From Streptomyces sp. MMBL 11-1 (GTDB lineage: Bacteria > Actinomycetota > Actinomycetes > Streptomycetales > Streptomycetaceae): 64,000 bases of DNA. The notes beneath the pieces are model-generated. The model was not told the DNA's origin, made no database searches, and was given only the letters and a program-made list of their open reading frames with translations. The position numbers were made by a program, and so were the translations under genes. This document shows positions 1 to 12,000 of the stretch, piece by piece; the stretch's first letter is position 1; each line of letters starts with the position of its first letter. Where the stretch lies: NCBI RefSeq assembly GCF_028622875.1, contig NZ_CP117709.1, forward strand, positions 620,001-684,000, in the 5' to 3' direction.

Positions 1-3000
1 GTCCGGGGACCGCTTCCCCGGCCGCCGGGCCCGTAAGGGGCGCCGCGGAGTTGATCGCCGGAAGCGGGGGGAGCGGGGGTTGGTCCGGGGCAGGGGTGTC
101 GAGCAGGGCCTGGGCGTGCTCGTCGGGGAAGAGCCCGTCCCGGGCGACGTGGTCGCGCAGTTCCCGCTCGGTGAGCGGGTGGACGTTCCAGTACCGGCCC
201 CAGTTGTCCTGGTAGTCCAGCGCCGGATCATGACCGGGAAGGTCATTGAGCGCCAACTGGGCGCCCCGCATCACCTCGTGGAACGAGTGGTGGCCCGCCG
301 ACAGCGAGGTGGCGATCATGCCGGCCCGGATCAGGCCGAGGTCCAGGTCGATCCCCCACTGGTCCCGCATCCGGGCTGCGTGCACCAGCAAGCGGTACGT
401 CGAACCCGCGGTGCCGGTCGCGACCAGTCCGCCCGAATCCTCGGACAGTCCCTGGAAGCCGGAGCCCATCGCGAGGTCGTACACCGAGGTGGCCGGTATC
501 CAGGTGAGGTTCTGGTCGTCGACCGCCAGCAGACGCTCCGCCCGGCTCAACGGGGGGCGCACATCGTCCGGGTGGGTCTGGACCGCCTGGGCCCTCGTGG
601 CCCGGGCGAGGACTGCCTGCTTCTCCTGCGGGGAAAGGCTGTCGTCCAGCCTGATCTCCTCGGCGAGCCGCTCCAGCTCTGCGCGGGCTTCCGCCTGCCG
701 GCGGCTGGGCCGCTCCGCCTCGATCTCCGGGTGCTGGTCCTCGCGTCCGCCGAGCATCGCCGGCACCAGGTCGCTGGAGACGCCCTGGAACAGGAAGGTC
801 ACGAGTTCCCGCAGGTTCCCGGTCCGCAGCACCCGCTGGAGTGCGGGCCTGCCGGTTCCGACGGAACCCGCCAGGCTCGGGTTCTCACTGCCGAACGTGG
901 CCAGGTCGCCGGGGAACTGCTGGCGCGCCCGCTCCCACGCGGCGCGCGCCATCTTCCGGAACTCCTCGGTCACCCTCTCGTTCTCGGCGAGGTGCCCGGC
1001 CAGGCGCCGCTCGAAGGCGACGGACTCCTCGGCGTAGCGGATGCGCGCCCGGACCCACGCGGGCACCTCGGCACCACGGCCGGGGCTCGTCGCCCCGGAC
1101 CGGCGAGGTGTCCGGGACCCGTCCCGGACGGGAGAGGTGACGGACTCGGCGCTCCGGGAGGGCTCGGGCCGGGGCCCGGCCGCCGGGGCGGGGACGGAGG
1201 TGGGGCGGGGCAGCACGGGCGTCTCGGACGGGGGCGGCCCTCCGAGGGGCCCGGGGTGGTCCGGGCGTGGCGTCGGGGTGTTGCGGCGGTCGTCGATGGT
1301 TACCGTCACCACCCGTCCCCGGTCCGGGTCGGTGGCGCCGCGGACCCGCTTCGCGTCCTGGGTGAGCTGGAAGTCGGAGAGCGTGACGTGCGGTCCGGGG
1401 GCGCCTGCCTGGAAGGTCCTGAGCAGCCGGCCGAGCCGCTCGCCGAGCGCGTGGGCGACCGCCTCGGCCCGCTTACGGCCGCTGGCCCGCGAACGGTTGC
1501 CGTGTCCGGTGACGGTGACGGCCGGCAGGGGCAGTCCGTGGGCCCTGTTCCACAGTCCCGCGCGGGCCAGCGACAGCGCCAGCGCGTTCAGGTTCTCGTC
1601 GGCGTTGGACACGGTGTGCTGCTGCTCCGCGAACCGCAGGGTCCGCTGGTGCGGACGGGGCGTGTGCCCGTGCAGGGCCACCGTGGTCAGCGGGTTGGCG
1701 ACGGCGGGCGAACCCTCCGACAGCAGTGCGGCGTTGACCGCGTGCGCCGACTCCCCCGGGCGCTTGCTGTAGGCACGGAAGAACCAGAGGTCCTTGTCGT
1801 CCGTGACCGGCGCCGCACTCCGGACGGCGTCCCGGGCGCGGGCGCGGGCCTGGTCCACCTCGCGCTGTGCCAGCGCGTGCTCGGGGCCGCCCTCGGTGAA
1901 GTACCAGCGGACCTGCTCCGCCTCGTGGACGCCGGCCAGGGCCCGGGCGGCGCGCGCGAAGCCCTCCAGCCGGGTGATGTCCGCCGCCTCCGCGCCACCG
2001 CGCCGCGCCGCCTCGGCGGACCGGTCGGTCTCCTCGGCCAGCCTGCCGAGTTCGTCCGCGTCGTAGCGGTCGAGGTTGTCGTCGACGATGCCGTCGAGCC
2101 GGTCCGCCGGGATCTCGGTGCGGGAGTGGGTCTCGTTCTCCAGGGTGATCTGGTGGGTGCCGTCCTCACTGGCCAGCACCACCTGGGCGAAGTGGTAGGG
2201 GGCGTGCGGACCGACCCGGTCGCCGGGCTTTGCGTGGTTGTGGGTGAACAGCTGGGCGCCGCCGTCGTTCGTCGTGCTGACCGACTGGATCAGATAGCCC
2301 TCGCCGACCTCCGCCCAGGCGAACTGGTTGACGCCGATGTGCGCCGCGGCGGTGTTCAGCGGCCCGCGCAGCGTGTTGTCCGGCGTGTGGCTCAGGGCCC
2401 GGCCGTACGTCTCGCCCGGGGTGGGCGCTCCCACCACGCCACCGGTGAAGCGCGGGTCCGAGCCCGCTCGGCGGGCCGCCCAGCCGGGGGTGACGCCGGT
2501 GGCGAGGCGGGTGCCGTGGGCGGCCTCCGTCAACGCCTGGGCCAGGTGGTGGGTACCGGTGACCTCCCGGCCGTGCAGTGCGTTGACCGGGGCGGTGGCG
2601 ACGGTGCCGTCCGGACCGCGGAAGGCGATGTGGGAGAGCGGCGCGGCCTCCGCTCCGGCGACCATCCGGGCGAAGTCCCGGGTGGAGGCGTGCTCGGAGG
2701 CGCCGGACGCGGTCAGGAACTGCGGCTCCACCCGGAACAGCGGCTCGCCCGTCGAGCCGTCCTCCCGGGTCAGGAGCACGCTCATCGAGGTGTCGGTCAC
2801 CAGCCTCACCCCGGCGCCGGTGGCGGCCAGTCGCGCGGTGGAGCGTTCGATCGCCGCCCGGGTCGCGTACACCTGCCGGCTCCGGCCGGTGGTGTCGTCG
2901 CCGGCCGAGTGCAGGGCGAGCGTCCGGTCCGCGGAGATGTGCAACGGCGGCCGGTCGGCGGCGTGGACGGCGCCCTGGTCCTGGTGCGGCAGGAAGAGGG

Positions 3001-6000
3001 CGGGCGTGTCGGACCCGTCCTCGGCCCGGACCTCACCGACGGCCCGGGGCCGCGGCTCGGTGAACAGCACCCCGGTGCCGCTCTCGTCGACGACCCGGTA
3101 GTCACGGGTGACCAGGGGCCGGGGGCGCAGGGCGTCGATCCGGCGCTCCCACTGGGCCCGGTCGGCGAGCCGGTCGAACTCGGCGTCCCCGTCGCTGGTG
3201 GAGCCGCTGTCGCTCTCGGTGTCACTGCCGTCGTCGCTGTCGCTGCTGAGGTCGCGCGCGCCGGTCAGGCCGCGGTCCCGCGGTGGCGGCGGCGTGGCCC
3301 AGCCCGGCCCGTCGCCCCCCTGGCTCCGGCGCACCACCAGGCGGCGGTCCCCGGAAGTGGGGTGGGTGGCCGCCTCGGCCACACCCAGCGGGTACCAGAC
3401 GGGGCGCGCCGTCGTGCCGGAGACCAGGTTGGCGACCTCTGCGGCGAACGCCGGGGGCAGCACCAGGACGATGTCCGCGCCGCGCGGCCGCCGGGCGTCG
3501 TAGGAAATGATCCGGGCCATCTCCACGGCGTCGCGGACCACGAAGGTCCGCCACGGCGTGACGATCTCGACGCCCTCCCCGTCCGCCTCCTCGGCCACGA
3601 TCACATACGGGCCGCGCCACGGCGCGGGCCGCCGGGTGAAGCCGCCGGAGTGCTCGGCGAGGTAGGAGTCCAGCTCTGGCGGACGCCGGCCCGTCCCGGT
3701 GAAGTCGCGTCCGGTCGGGCTCCGGTCCGCGGTGCGCAGCAGGGTCTCCTCGGCCAGGGCGTCCCGCCGGGTCTCGATCTGGCGGTCGATGAAGTACGCG
3801 GCGAGGTCCTCGGCGCTTTCCAGGTCGTCCGAGGACGCCTCCAGCACCAACGCCCCGAGATCCAGCACGTCCTGGGAGCTCGCCCGGGCCCGGCGGGGAA
3901 GGTGCAGGACCTCGCGGGTGAGGTCGGCCAGCCCGGCCTGCGGCGGGCGGTTGCCCGCCGCCCGCTCGACCAGCGCGTACAGCGCCTCGGAGGTCTCCTG
4001 GAGCCGGGGGCGCGGGGCCCTGCTCCACTGCGGGCCGAACACCGTGCTGAGCCACCGCGGGTCGGCCCAGGCCGGAGGGCCGTCCTCGGTCTCGGAGTCC
4101 GTGTCCCCGTCCTCGGACTCCGTTCCGCCGTCCGGGTCCTCGGAGTCCCTTCCCCCGTCCGGCCCGGGCGGCGCGCCGGAGAACGTGCTCAGTTCGTACG
4201 CCTCTTCCTCGTCCGGCAGCCCGGGGCGGTCGCTGTCGGCGAGGGTCGGGGGCAGCGGGACGGCGGCCGGGTCCGGGTGCCGGGCGGGCGGGGCCGGCAC
4301 GGACATGTCGACGGTGGAGGCGGTCGGGTCGGTGACCGGCCTGGCCGGGGCGTCGGGGCCGGTGGGCTTCTGCCGCGCCGGGATCCCGTGCGTCGGCGCG
4401 GGCGCCGGGGTGCGCGGGAGCAGCGGGACGAAGTCGCCGCCACGGCGGCGGAGCCGGAGGACGGAGGCGTCGGCGGACGGGCCGGGGTAGGTGTGGGCGG
4501 TGCCGTTCTCCTCGATCAGCGTGACCGTGGTGCCGGTCGCGGCTGCGGCCCACTCGGCCACCGCGCGGTCGGCTTCCGGGCCCCACGGGGCATTGGCCAA
4601 GTGGCGGCGCAGGTGGCCTTCGTGGGCGTCCTTGCCCGGCGCGGGTGCGCCCGCGAGGGGGCGGGGGGCCGGGGGCGTGAAGAGCGCGTCGCGTGCGGCC
4701 GGGTCGCCGGGCAGGCCGTTCAGTCGCAGCAGCTGGGCGGGCGACGCCCCCGCACGGTGGCGGAGCCGCGCGGCCTCCTGACGGTCCAGGCCGGGCTGCG
4801 CGGCGGCCTGGCGCATGGCCGTGGAGAGCGCGGCGAAGAAGCCGTTGCCCCGGCCCGCGGGGGTGCCTTGGGTGTAGGTCGCGCCGTCGGGGGCGGTGAG
4901 TACGCCGTCCCGGTCCAGGCGGTAGCGGGGGCCGGTGAGGTCGGCCGGCGGCAGCCAGGGGGCGGTGGCGTGGCTGCGGTGGGTGGGTGGCTTCGCTGGC
5001 CCCGTGGACGTGGCCGTCGTGGACGTGGTCATGGACGTGCCAGTCGTGGACGTGGCCGTCGTGGCCGTCGGCAACGGTGTCGCGACCGGGGGCGCGGTAC
5101 CGGCCGGGAGCGTGGCGTGGAAGAAGCCCCCCTCGGCGAGGAGCACCGGATCGGTGGCCGCGTCGACCGCGGCCGGATCCGCTCCGTGCGGGACGAAGAG
5201 CTGCTGCCGCCCCTCCCCCGTCACCACCGTCAGTGGGATGCCCAGGACCCGGGCGGCGAGAGCGGGCAGCAGGTCGGCGCCGCCGTGGTCGCCCGCGCGG
5301 CGCTCGGGTGGAGCCGGCTCCCCCGCGTCCCGGTCCGTCGTGTCCGCTGCCGGCGGCTCGGCCGCGAACGGGCGGGACAGGGCCGCGACGGCCAGCGCGA
5401 CCCGCTGTTCTGGCGTCGGCCAGAACGTCTGCGGGAGACGACCGAGCGCGTCGAACTCCGCCTGCTGTACGGCGGACAACTCCACCCCCGCGACATCGAG
5501 TTCGTCCTGTGTGAAGGTGTCCGCGACATCCAGCGCCAGAGCGTCGATCAGATCCTCGTTGCCGTGGTCGGCCAACGCCCAGGCAAGGCGGTCGCGCGCT
5601 GCGGCGACGGCCTCGGCCGTGACCGACGGATCCCCGGCGCCGGCCGCGAACCGGTCGGCGAGACCGGGGCCGAGGAGGTGGGAAAGGCGTCCGCGGTCCT
5701 GGGCCACGGCGAGCAACGCGTGGAAGAACGAGGCGCCGTCGTGCGGCACGGTGTGCACCTCGCGCACCGTGGTGCCGTCCGGCGAGGTGAGGGTGCGAGG
5801 AGCCGAGTCGGTGGCATCGGTGATCGTGTACGGCTCCGGTGCCTCGGAGCGCCAGCCGGGGACGGTGTACTCCTGCGGGGGGTCCTTTACGGCGGCCGAG
5901 GCCGAACCCTGGTGGTGGGCGGTGAGTCGGGTCGCGGCGAGGTGCAGTCGGTGGTGGTCGGCGGCGGCGGCGTCGGTGTGCCGCGCCCACCGGCGTACCT

Positions 6001-9000
6001 CTTCGCGGGCGGCCTGCCAGGCCGTGGCGGCCGGGGAGCGGTCCACGGACCGGGGCAGGACGGTCGGCCGGTCGGGGTCGCCGTCGCCGAGCGCGGTCTG
6101 CTCGTCCGCGCTCAGGCCGAGCCAGGCCTCCCGGGCCCTCGCGCGGGCGTCGTAGTAGTTCTTCTCGGCGGCGGCGAGGTCGGCCGCGGCTCTGGCCTGG
6201 TCGTCCCAGGCCGCGCCGGCCTCATCGGGGAACGTGGTGTCGTCCAGGAGTCCGTGATCGCGGGCGAGGTCCTCGCGCAGCCAGACCAGGACGGTGGTCT
6301 CGGCCTCGGCGGCGCGCGGTCCACGCCTCGCGTGGCCGAGCGCCCGCATCGGGCGGCTGTCGGTGAACCGGTGGTCGACCTCGGACACCGACAGCCAGCT
6401 CACCGGTACCGCGAAGAGCATGCTGCGGTCGGTGACGACCTTGAGGTGGGTGCCGAGTGTGGTGTCCATGGCGCCCTTCGACGTGGTGCTGTCGTTCGCC
6501 CCGCCGATCGGGACCGTAGCGCCGGGGTTGGTCACTCCCGCGTTGCTGTTGCCCGCCATCGGCGACGAGCTCACCGCGCCCTCGACGTTGTCGACGATGC
6601 CCGCCTCCAGCGCGTCGGAGGTCTTGCGTCGCCGCATGGCCTCCATCCGCGGCTTGTTCTCCACCGCGAGCAGACGGGCGCCCCTGCGGTGCATCCTCGC
6701 GTAGAGGCGGGAGTCGGCGGTGTGGGACTGGCCGAAGAGGTGGGCGGAGGCCTGGGTGGGCAGCGGCGAACCGTTCGGGCCGAGCGCCTCGCGGAACCCG
6801 GCGGTCAGGCCGACCTGGGTGGTGGCCTCCTGCTGGGCCTGGGCGGGGGCGGTGCCGAGGCCGGTGAGCGGGGTGTGGCGGGCCATCCGTACGCGCTCGG
6901 CGAGCTCCGTGCCGGTGTACTGCCGGCCGAGGTCGCTGTCGCCGGGGAAGCCGTCGGCGCGCGCGGTGGCGAGGGTCAGGGCATCGCGTACCCGGGAAGC
7001 GCCGAGCACGTCCACGGCGAGGATGCCGGATCCTGTGCGGTCGTCGAAGCGCAGGATGTCCGGGTTGGGGGCGCCGGTGTCCCCGTCCGTGTTGCGACGC
7101 CAGTTCGCGACGGCCTCCGGCCGCGCCTGATGCGCCGTCAACAGGCGCACCGCGCCCTCGGGTTCCGCGATGTCCTGCTCGGAGAGCGCGCCGTCGGCGC
7201 CGTCGCCGTCCGGGGTGAGCAGGCTCGTCGGGAGGATCTCGTTGAGGCTGCCGACCGAGGCGGTGGCGGTGGGACTCAGCGGCTCGCCGGAAGCGTCCGT
7301 CATGGTGACGGTCAGGGTGTACGAGGTGATGATCTCGGCGTGCGTCTGGGTGGTGGCGATGTTCGGCATCGCGGTGCTGCCGGTGGTCTCGGTCCGGGTG
7401 CTCGACCGCTGCTTGGCCGCGGTGCCCTGCAGCGCCGGGTTGGCGACCAGCACACCGCTGCCCGCCGCGCGCTGGCTCGCGCTGAGCGTCACATCGGCCC
7501 CGCGGTCCTGGGACGTTCCCTTGGCGTCGTCCCGGGACGTGGTGCGGTAGTCCTCCAGCTCGTAGCCGGTGCGCAGCCGCTCCACGGTGGTCGTGACCGG
7601 CGTCAGCGTGAACCTGAGCTGCCCCGGACTGCCGCCGACCGGCAGGTGGTGCGGGCGGGTCCACGCGCGGTGGCGGACCGGCAGGGTCATCCCGTCGGTC
7701 GTCAGCTCGTGCAGGTGGGAGCGGAGGAAGTCCGGCGAGAGGCGCTGGAGGACCTGCTCGCGGTCGTGCGAGGGCACGCCGATCCGCTCCAGACGCCCCA
7801 TCAACTCCTGTGCCACTCCGCTCGCGTCGAGCCGGCCGCTGGGATGGGAGGGGAAGCGACGGCGGCGCAGGAAGGGCGGAAGCCGGTAGCCGCCGCCGAG
7901 GTTGCCCGGCGTGGCGGTGCCGAGGCCGTCCGGGGCGAGGCCGGTCTCGATGGCGTCCTGCAACGGCAGGTGGAACATCACCGCGTCGCGGATGTGCTGG
8001 AGCGCGGCGGCGGCCCGGCGCGGCGCCAGCCCGCGCCCGAGCCGTTCGGAGATCCGCCCGGCGGCTGCGCTGATCCCGGCCCCGGCGCGGGTGCCGACCG
8101 CCCCCATGGCGGCCGTCCAGCGGTCCCGCACCGCGACGGTCTCGGCGGCGTCGGCCACCACCAGGTACATCCGCCCGGCGTAGGTGAGGGTGGTGTTACG
8201 GCCCCGGGTGAGGGTCTCCGAGGCGCTGCGGCCCTTGCCCCAGGCGTACTGGAGAGCCGTCGCGTACGAGCCGAGTACCGCCTGTTCGCCGGGCGCCTGC
8301 TGCAACGGCATGGCGGCGCCCTGAAGGCCGAGTGTCGTGCGTGACACGGCGCTGGAGCTGCCGGTGACGCGGTGCTCGTTGCCGAGCGTGGCTTCGAGGC
8401 TGCCGGGCTTCGGGTCGCTCACGACCCGTACGTTGCCGAGTTCGCCGCGGATCGCCGCCTTCAGGTAGTGGGTCGAAAAAGGGCCCGCACCGTTGAGCCC
8501 GGTGACGCGGGACCCGAACGGGCCCAGGTACTGGCCGAGTTGCCCGGCGATGCTGAGGTTCGCCATCGCCCGGCGCAGGGCGGTGCGGATCGGGGCGCCG
8601 GGGGCGCTGACGTGCCAGGAGGTGCCGGAGGCGCGGTCGGCGGTGTCCTGCACGAGCTGCTGACGCTGCCGGCCTCCCTCGGCGCTGAGGACCACGTGCG
8701 GGGCGCTGAGGAGCCTGCGGACGAGGCTCCGGTCGGACGTTTCGCCCCGGGCCACGGGTCGGGTTCCGTCGAGGAGTTGGTCCGCCTCGGTGGCGGAGAG
8801 GGGGCGCGGTGCGGGGGTGGGTGCGGGGGCCGCTGACGTCGCCGTCGCCGCTCCTGTCGTGGGGCCGGTGGCCGGAGGGTCGGTGGGGGCGTAGCGGGCG
8901 GAGCCGTGCGCCGCGGGCACGGCCAGCTCCACCCGGCCCACGGTCTCCATCCCCCGGCTGAACAGCGGGCGCTCCTCGACCTTGCTGACGAAGACGCCCG

Positions 9001-12000
9001 CGCCCAGCAGACCGGCCGAGGCGAGCCGGGCCCAGCCGCGCGGGCGGCGGTGGCCCTCGAAAGTGGCGGCCAGCTCCACCTGGTAGCTGTAGAGGTCGGC
9101 ACCGTTCTGGAAGGTCAGCTGGTCGTGGGCGACCGCGACGGTGTTCCGGGTGGCCTTCGCGTCGCTCTTCGCGTAGCGGCCGCCGAGGGAGACGTTGCCC
9201 ATCCGGCGCGGCAGCCCGGCGTCGGGCGCCTTGTCGTGGTCGCGCGGCGAGATGCCCATCTCGACCCCGGCGGAGAGCGTGGTGGACGCCTGCTGCCCCT
9301 GGCCGGAGACCTCGGTACCGATCACCGCGTTGCGCAGGGACCGCTCGCTCATGGTGGTCTCGAACCGCCGGTCGGTGAGGCGCGCCCGCAGGATCAGGGT
9401 GTGGTGGCCGCGTCGCACCTTGCCGTCCTCGGTGAGGAGGACGGGCACCCCGGTGGTCGTCAGGTCGTCCAGACTCTGCGCCAGGCTGGGCCTGTTGAGT
9501 GCCTCGCGCACCTGGCGGTCGTTGAACTGCGCGGTCCGGACGCGCCCGTCGCCGTACCAGAGCCGGGCCAGCCGGGGGTGCCGCAGCATCAGCGGCGGGA
9601 CGAAGAGGGACGGGTAGGAGCGGTAGAGCGTGTCCACCACCGTGTCGGCGAAGGCCCGCAGGGGATCCTGGGGAGCCGGGGCAGGGGCGGGGGCAGGAGC
9701 AGGAGCCGGGAGCGGCTGCCCGTTCCGGTGCTGCTGACCCTGCTGGTCCTGCTGGTCCTGCTGGCTCTGCTGGGCGGGGGGCCGCACGTTCCGGTCGGGC
9801 GGGGCGGGAGGCCGTTGGTCCGGCCGGAAGCCCTCGGCACGGACCTGGCCGCCCAGGTGCACCGGATCCTCACGGGTGAGGTACCACGGCAGGGGCGGCT
9901 CGGCGTCCGGGTTCGGGCCCGTCGCGCCGGGCGTTCGGCTGTCCCAGCCCGCGAGCCGGCGCGCGTCCTGGGTGGATATCCAGTCCAGGCTGACCACCCG
10001 GACCGGGCGGGCCGCGGACGCCGGTTCACCGGCCTTCCGCACCATCAGGGTGCGCTCCACCCGGTAGAGCGCGAGCGGGTGGTTGCGGACGCGCCCGGTG
10101 ACCTTGCGGGCCGCGTCGTTACCGAGGTAGTGGCCCCGGCCGGTGCCGAGATCCGCCCGGACCAGCGGGCCGCCCTGGAGCCGGACGTCGGTCTCCGGGC
10201 CGATGAGGGTGAAGTTGGGACCGGAGGTGACCTGGGCTCCGAGACGGGTGTCACGGACGTGGGCGCGCTGGTTCTGGTAGGTGGTCTGGGCGATGTCGCG
10301 CACCTCGGCCTTGACCGACTCCGTGACCAGGGTGGCCCGGTGCGGGATCGATCGCTCGACGACCAGGTGCCCGAGGGGGCGCTGACCGCTGCCACGGGTC
10401 AGCCCGGGCCCGCTGACCGGTCCGGCGAGCCGCCCGAAGAGTCCGTGCAGTCGCCCCGGCCTGACGTAGGAGACCAGCGTGCGGTGCGCCGAACTTCCGG
10501 GTCGCGCCCCGGAGATGGCGAGCGCCACCTCCTCGGGCGGGTCCGTCAGGTGCAGTCCGGCGGTGTCGCTGACCCGTGGCTCGACGCCGTCCGGGAAAGT
10601 GAGCGTCTCCGGTGCCCGCTTCGGCCCCTTGAACGGCACGGTGAGGTCGTCCGGCAGCCGCCAGCTCAGCCCGTCCCGGACGGCGAACGTCGCGGTGTGC
10701 ACGGGGGTGCGCTGCCAGCGAGGGGCAGGCGCGGGCGGGGTGGCATCCGGCCCGGTGGTCCTCGGCGCCTCGGTGACGCGCTCCACCCGCACCCGGTAGT
10801 GGACGTCGTCCAGGTGCAGATGCGAGCCGTCCACCGCCCGGTACTCGGACTGGTTGTACGCCTGTGTGCCCAGGGTGTAGTCGGTCCGGCGGCTCCAGCC
10901 CAGCGAAACGCCGATCTTGAGCATCCAGTTGAGCGGCGGCCCCATGCCCACCGCGGCGGCCACCCGACGCCCGACGCCGACACTGCGCCCGCCCCCCGTA
11001 CCGGCCTGGCCACGCCGCATGGTGTCCACCCGGACCGTGGAGCCGTTGACGTCGGAGAAGCGTTCCCAGCGGTGGTACGGGGCGGCCTCGACGGTCATCT
11101 CGTGGCCGACACCGGACTTCTCCCGGCCCACGAAGCGGGCGCCGCGCGGGGCGGTGAAGGCGGCGGGCTGATCGGTCAGCAGACGCAGCAGCTCCGCCTC
11201 GTCGAACTGGGCGCGCACTTTACCGGGCAGCTTGCCGAGGATCTCCTGGGCCACCTGCTCGGCCGAGCGGAGGGTGAGGACACCGACGCCGCTCAGGAGC
11301 CCGGTCCGGGGGGCGGCGGCCGTGCGGGGGCCCGGCCCTCCGTCGCCCGGACCGGCGTCCGGGCTGATCAGGACGGTGGGCAGCCGGGCGCCGTCCTCGA
11401 AGGTCACCGTACGCGGGGCGGGACCCGGCGGCCGGGCGTCCTCGCCCGTCAACAGCCGTGCGGGCCGGTGCCGTTCGAGCTGCGTCTCCAGCGGCACGGG
11501 ATCGCCCCGGTCCGGGGCCGGGGTGTCGGGGGCGTCCAGCCCGGTGATCCCGCCCATGCTCCGCAGCCACTGTCCGAAGACATCGGAGCCGGCCGGGTCC
11601 TGGGTGGCCGGAGCGGGGGTGAGGACGGGCGCCGGGGCGGGGGTGAAGGGCGCCGAGTCGGGAACCAGGGCGTCGAAGTGGTCGGTGCCGTTGTAGGACA
11701 GGTGGAGGGCCCCGCCCCGGCCGCCCGGGTTGAGGGGGGTGACGAAGGTACTTCCCGGTGCCCGCGGGTCCGGCTGGACGAGCCGCAGGTCGAGGTCAAG
11801 GGTGTGCGCCAGCGCCTGCGGGAGTACGTCGGCGAAGGGCGACGCCCACAGCGCGGGGAGATCCGCCGCCGCGAGGATCAGGCCGTCGGTGCCGAGCCGT
11901 CGCGCGTCGGCGGGGGTCGGTGCCACCTCGGCGAGGTGGGGGTAGCCGCTGTTCCGGAGCATCCGCCGCCACTGTCGGCCGTCTCCGTCGGTGACGACCG

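Noticed and set aside
3222..5990. A 922-codon minus-strand frame inside the giant gene
   Set aside because: It is in a different frame from the domain-bearing one and has an Arg/Pro/Gly-rich composition typical of out-of-frame translation.
80..8344. A 2,754-codon open frame on the plus strand, and others at 8906-12538, 13619-15895 and 15944-18574
   Set aside because: They are antisense to the giant gene. High third-position GC removes stop codons from the opposite frame. The translations are Arg/Gly/Val rich without any domain, while the minus frame gives ordered motifs.
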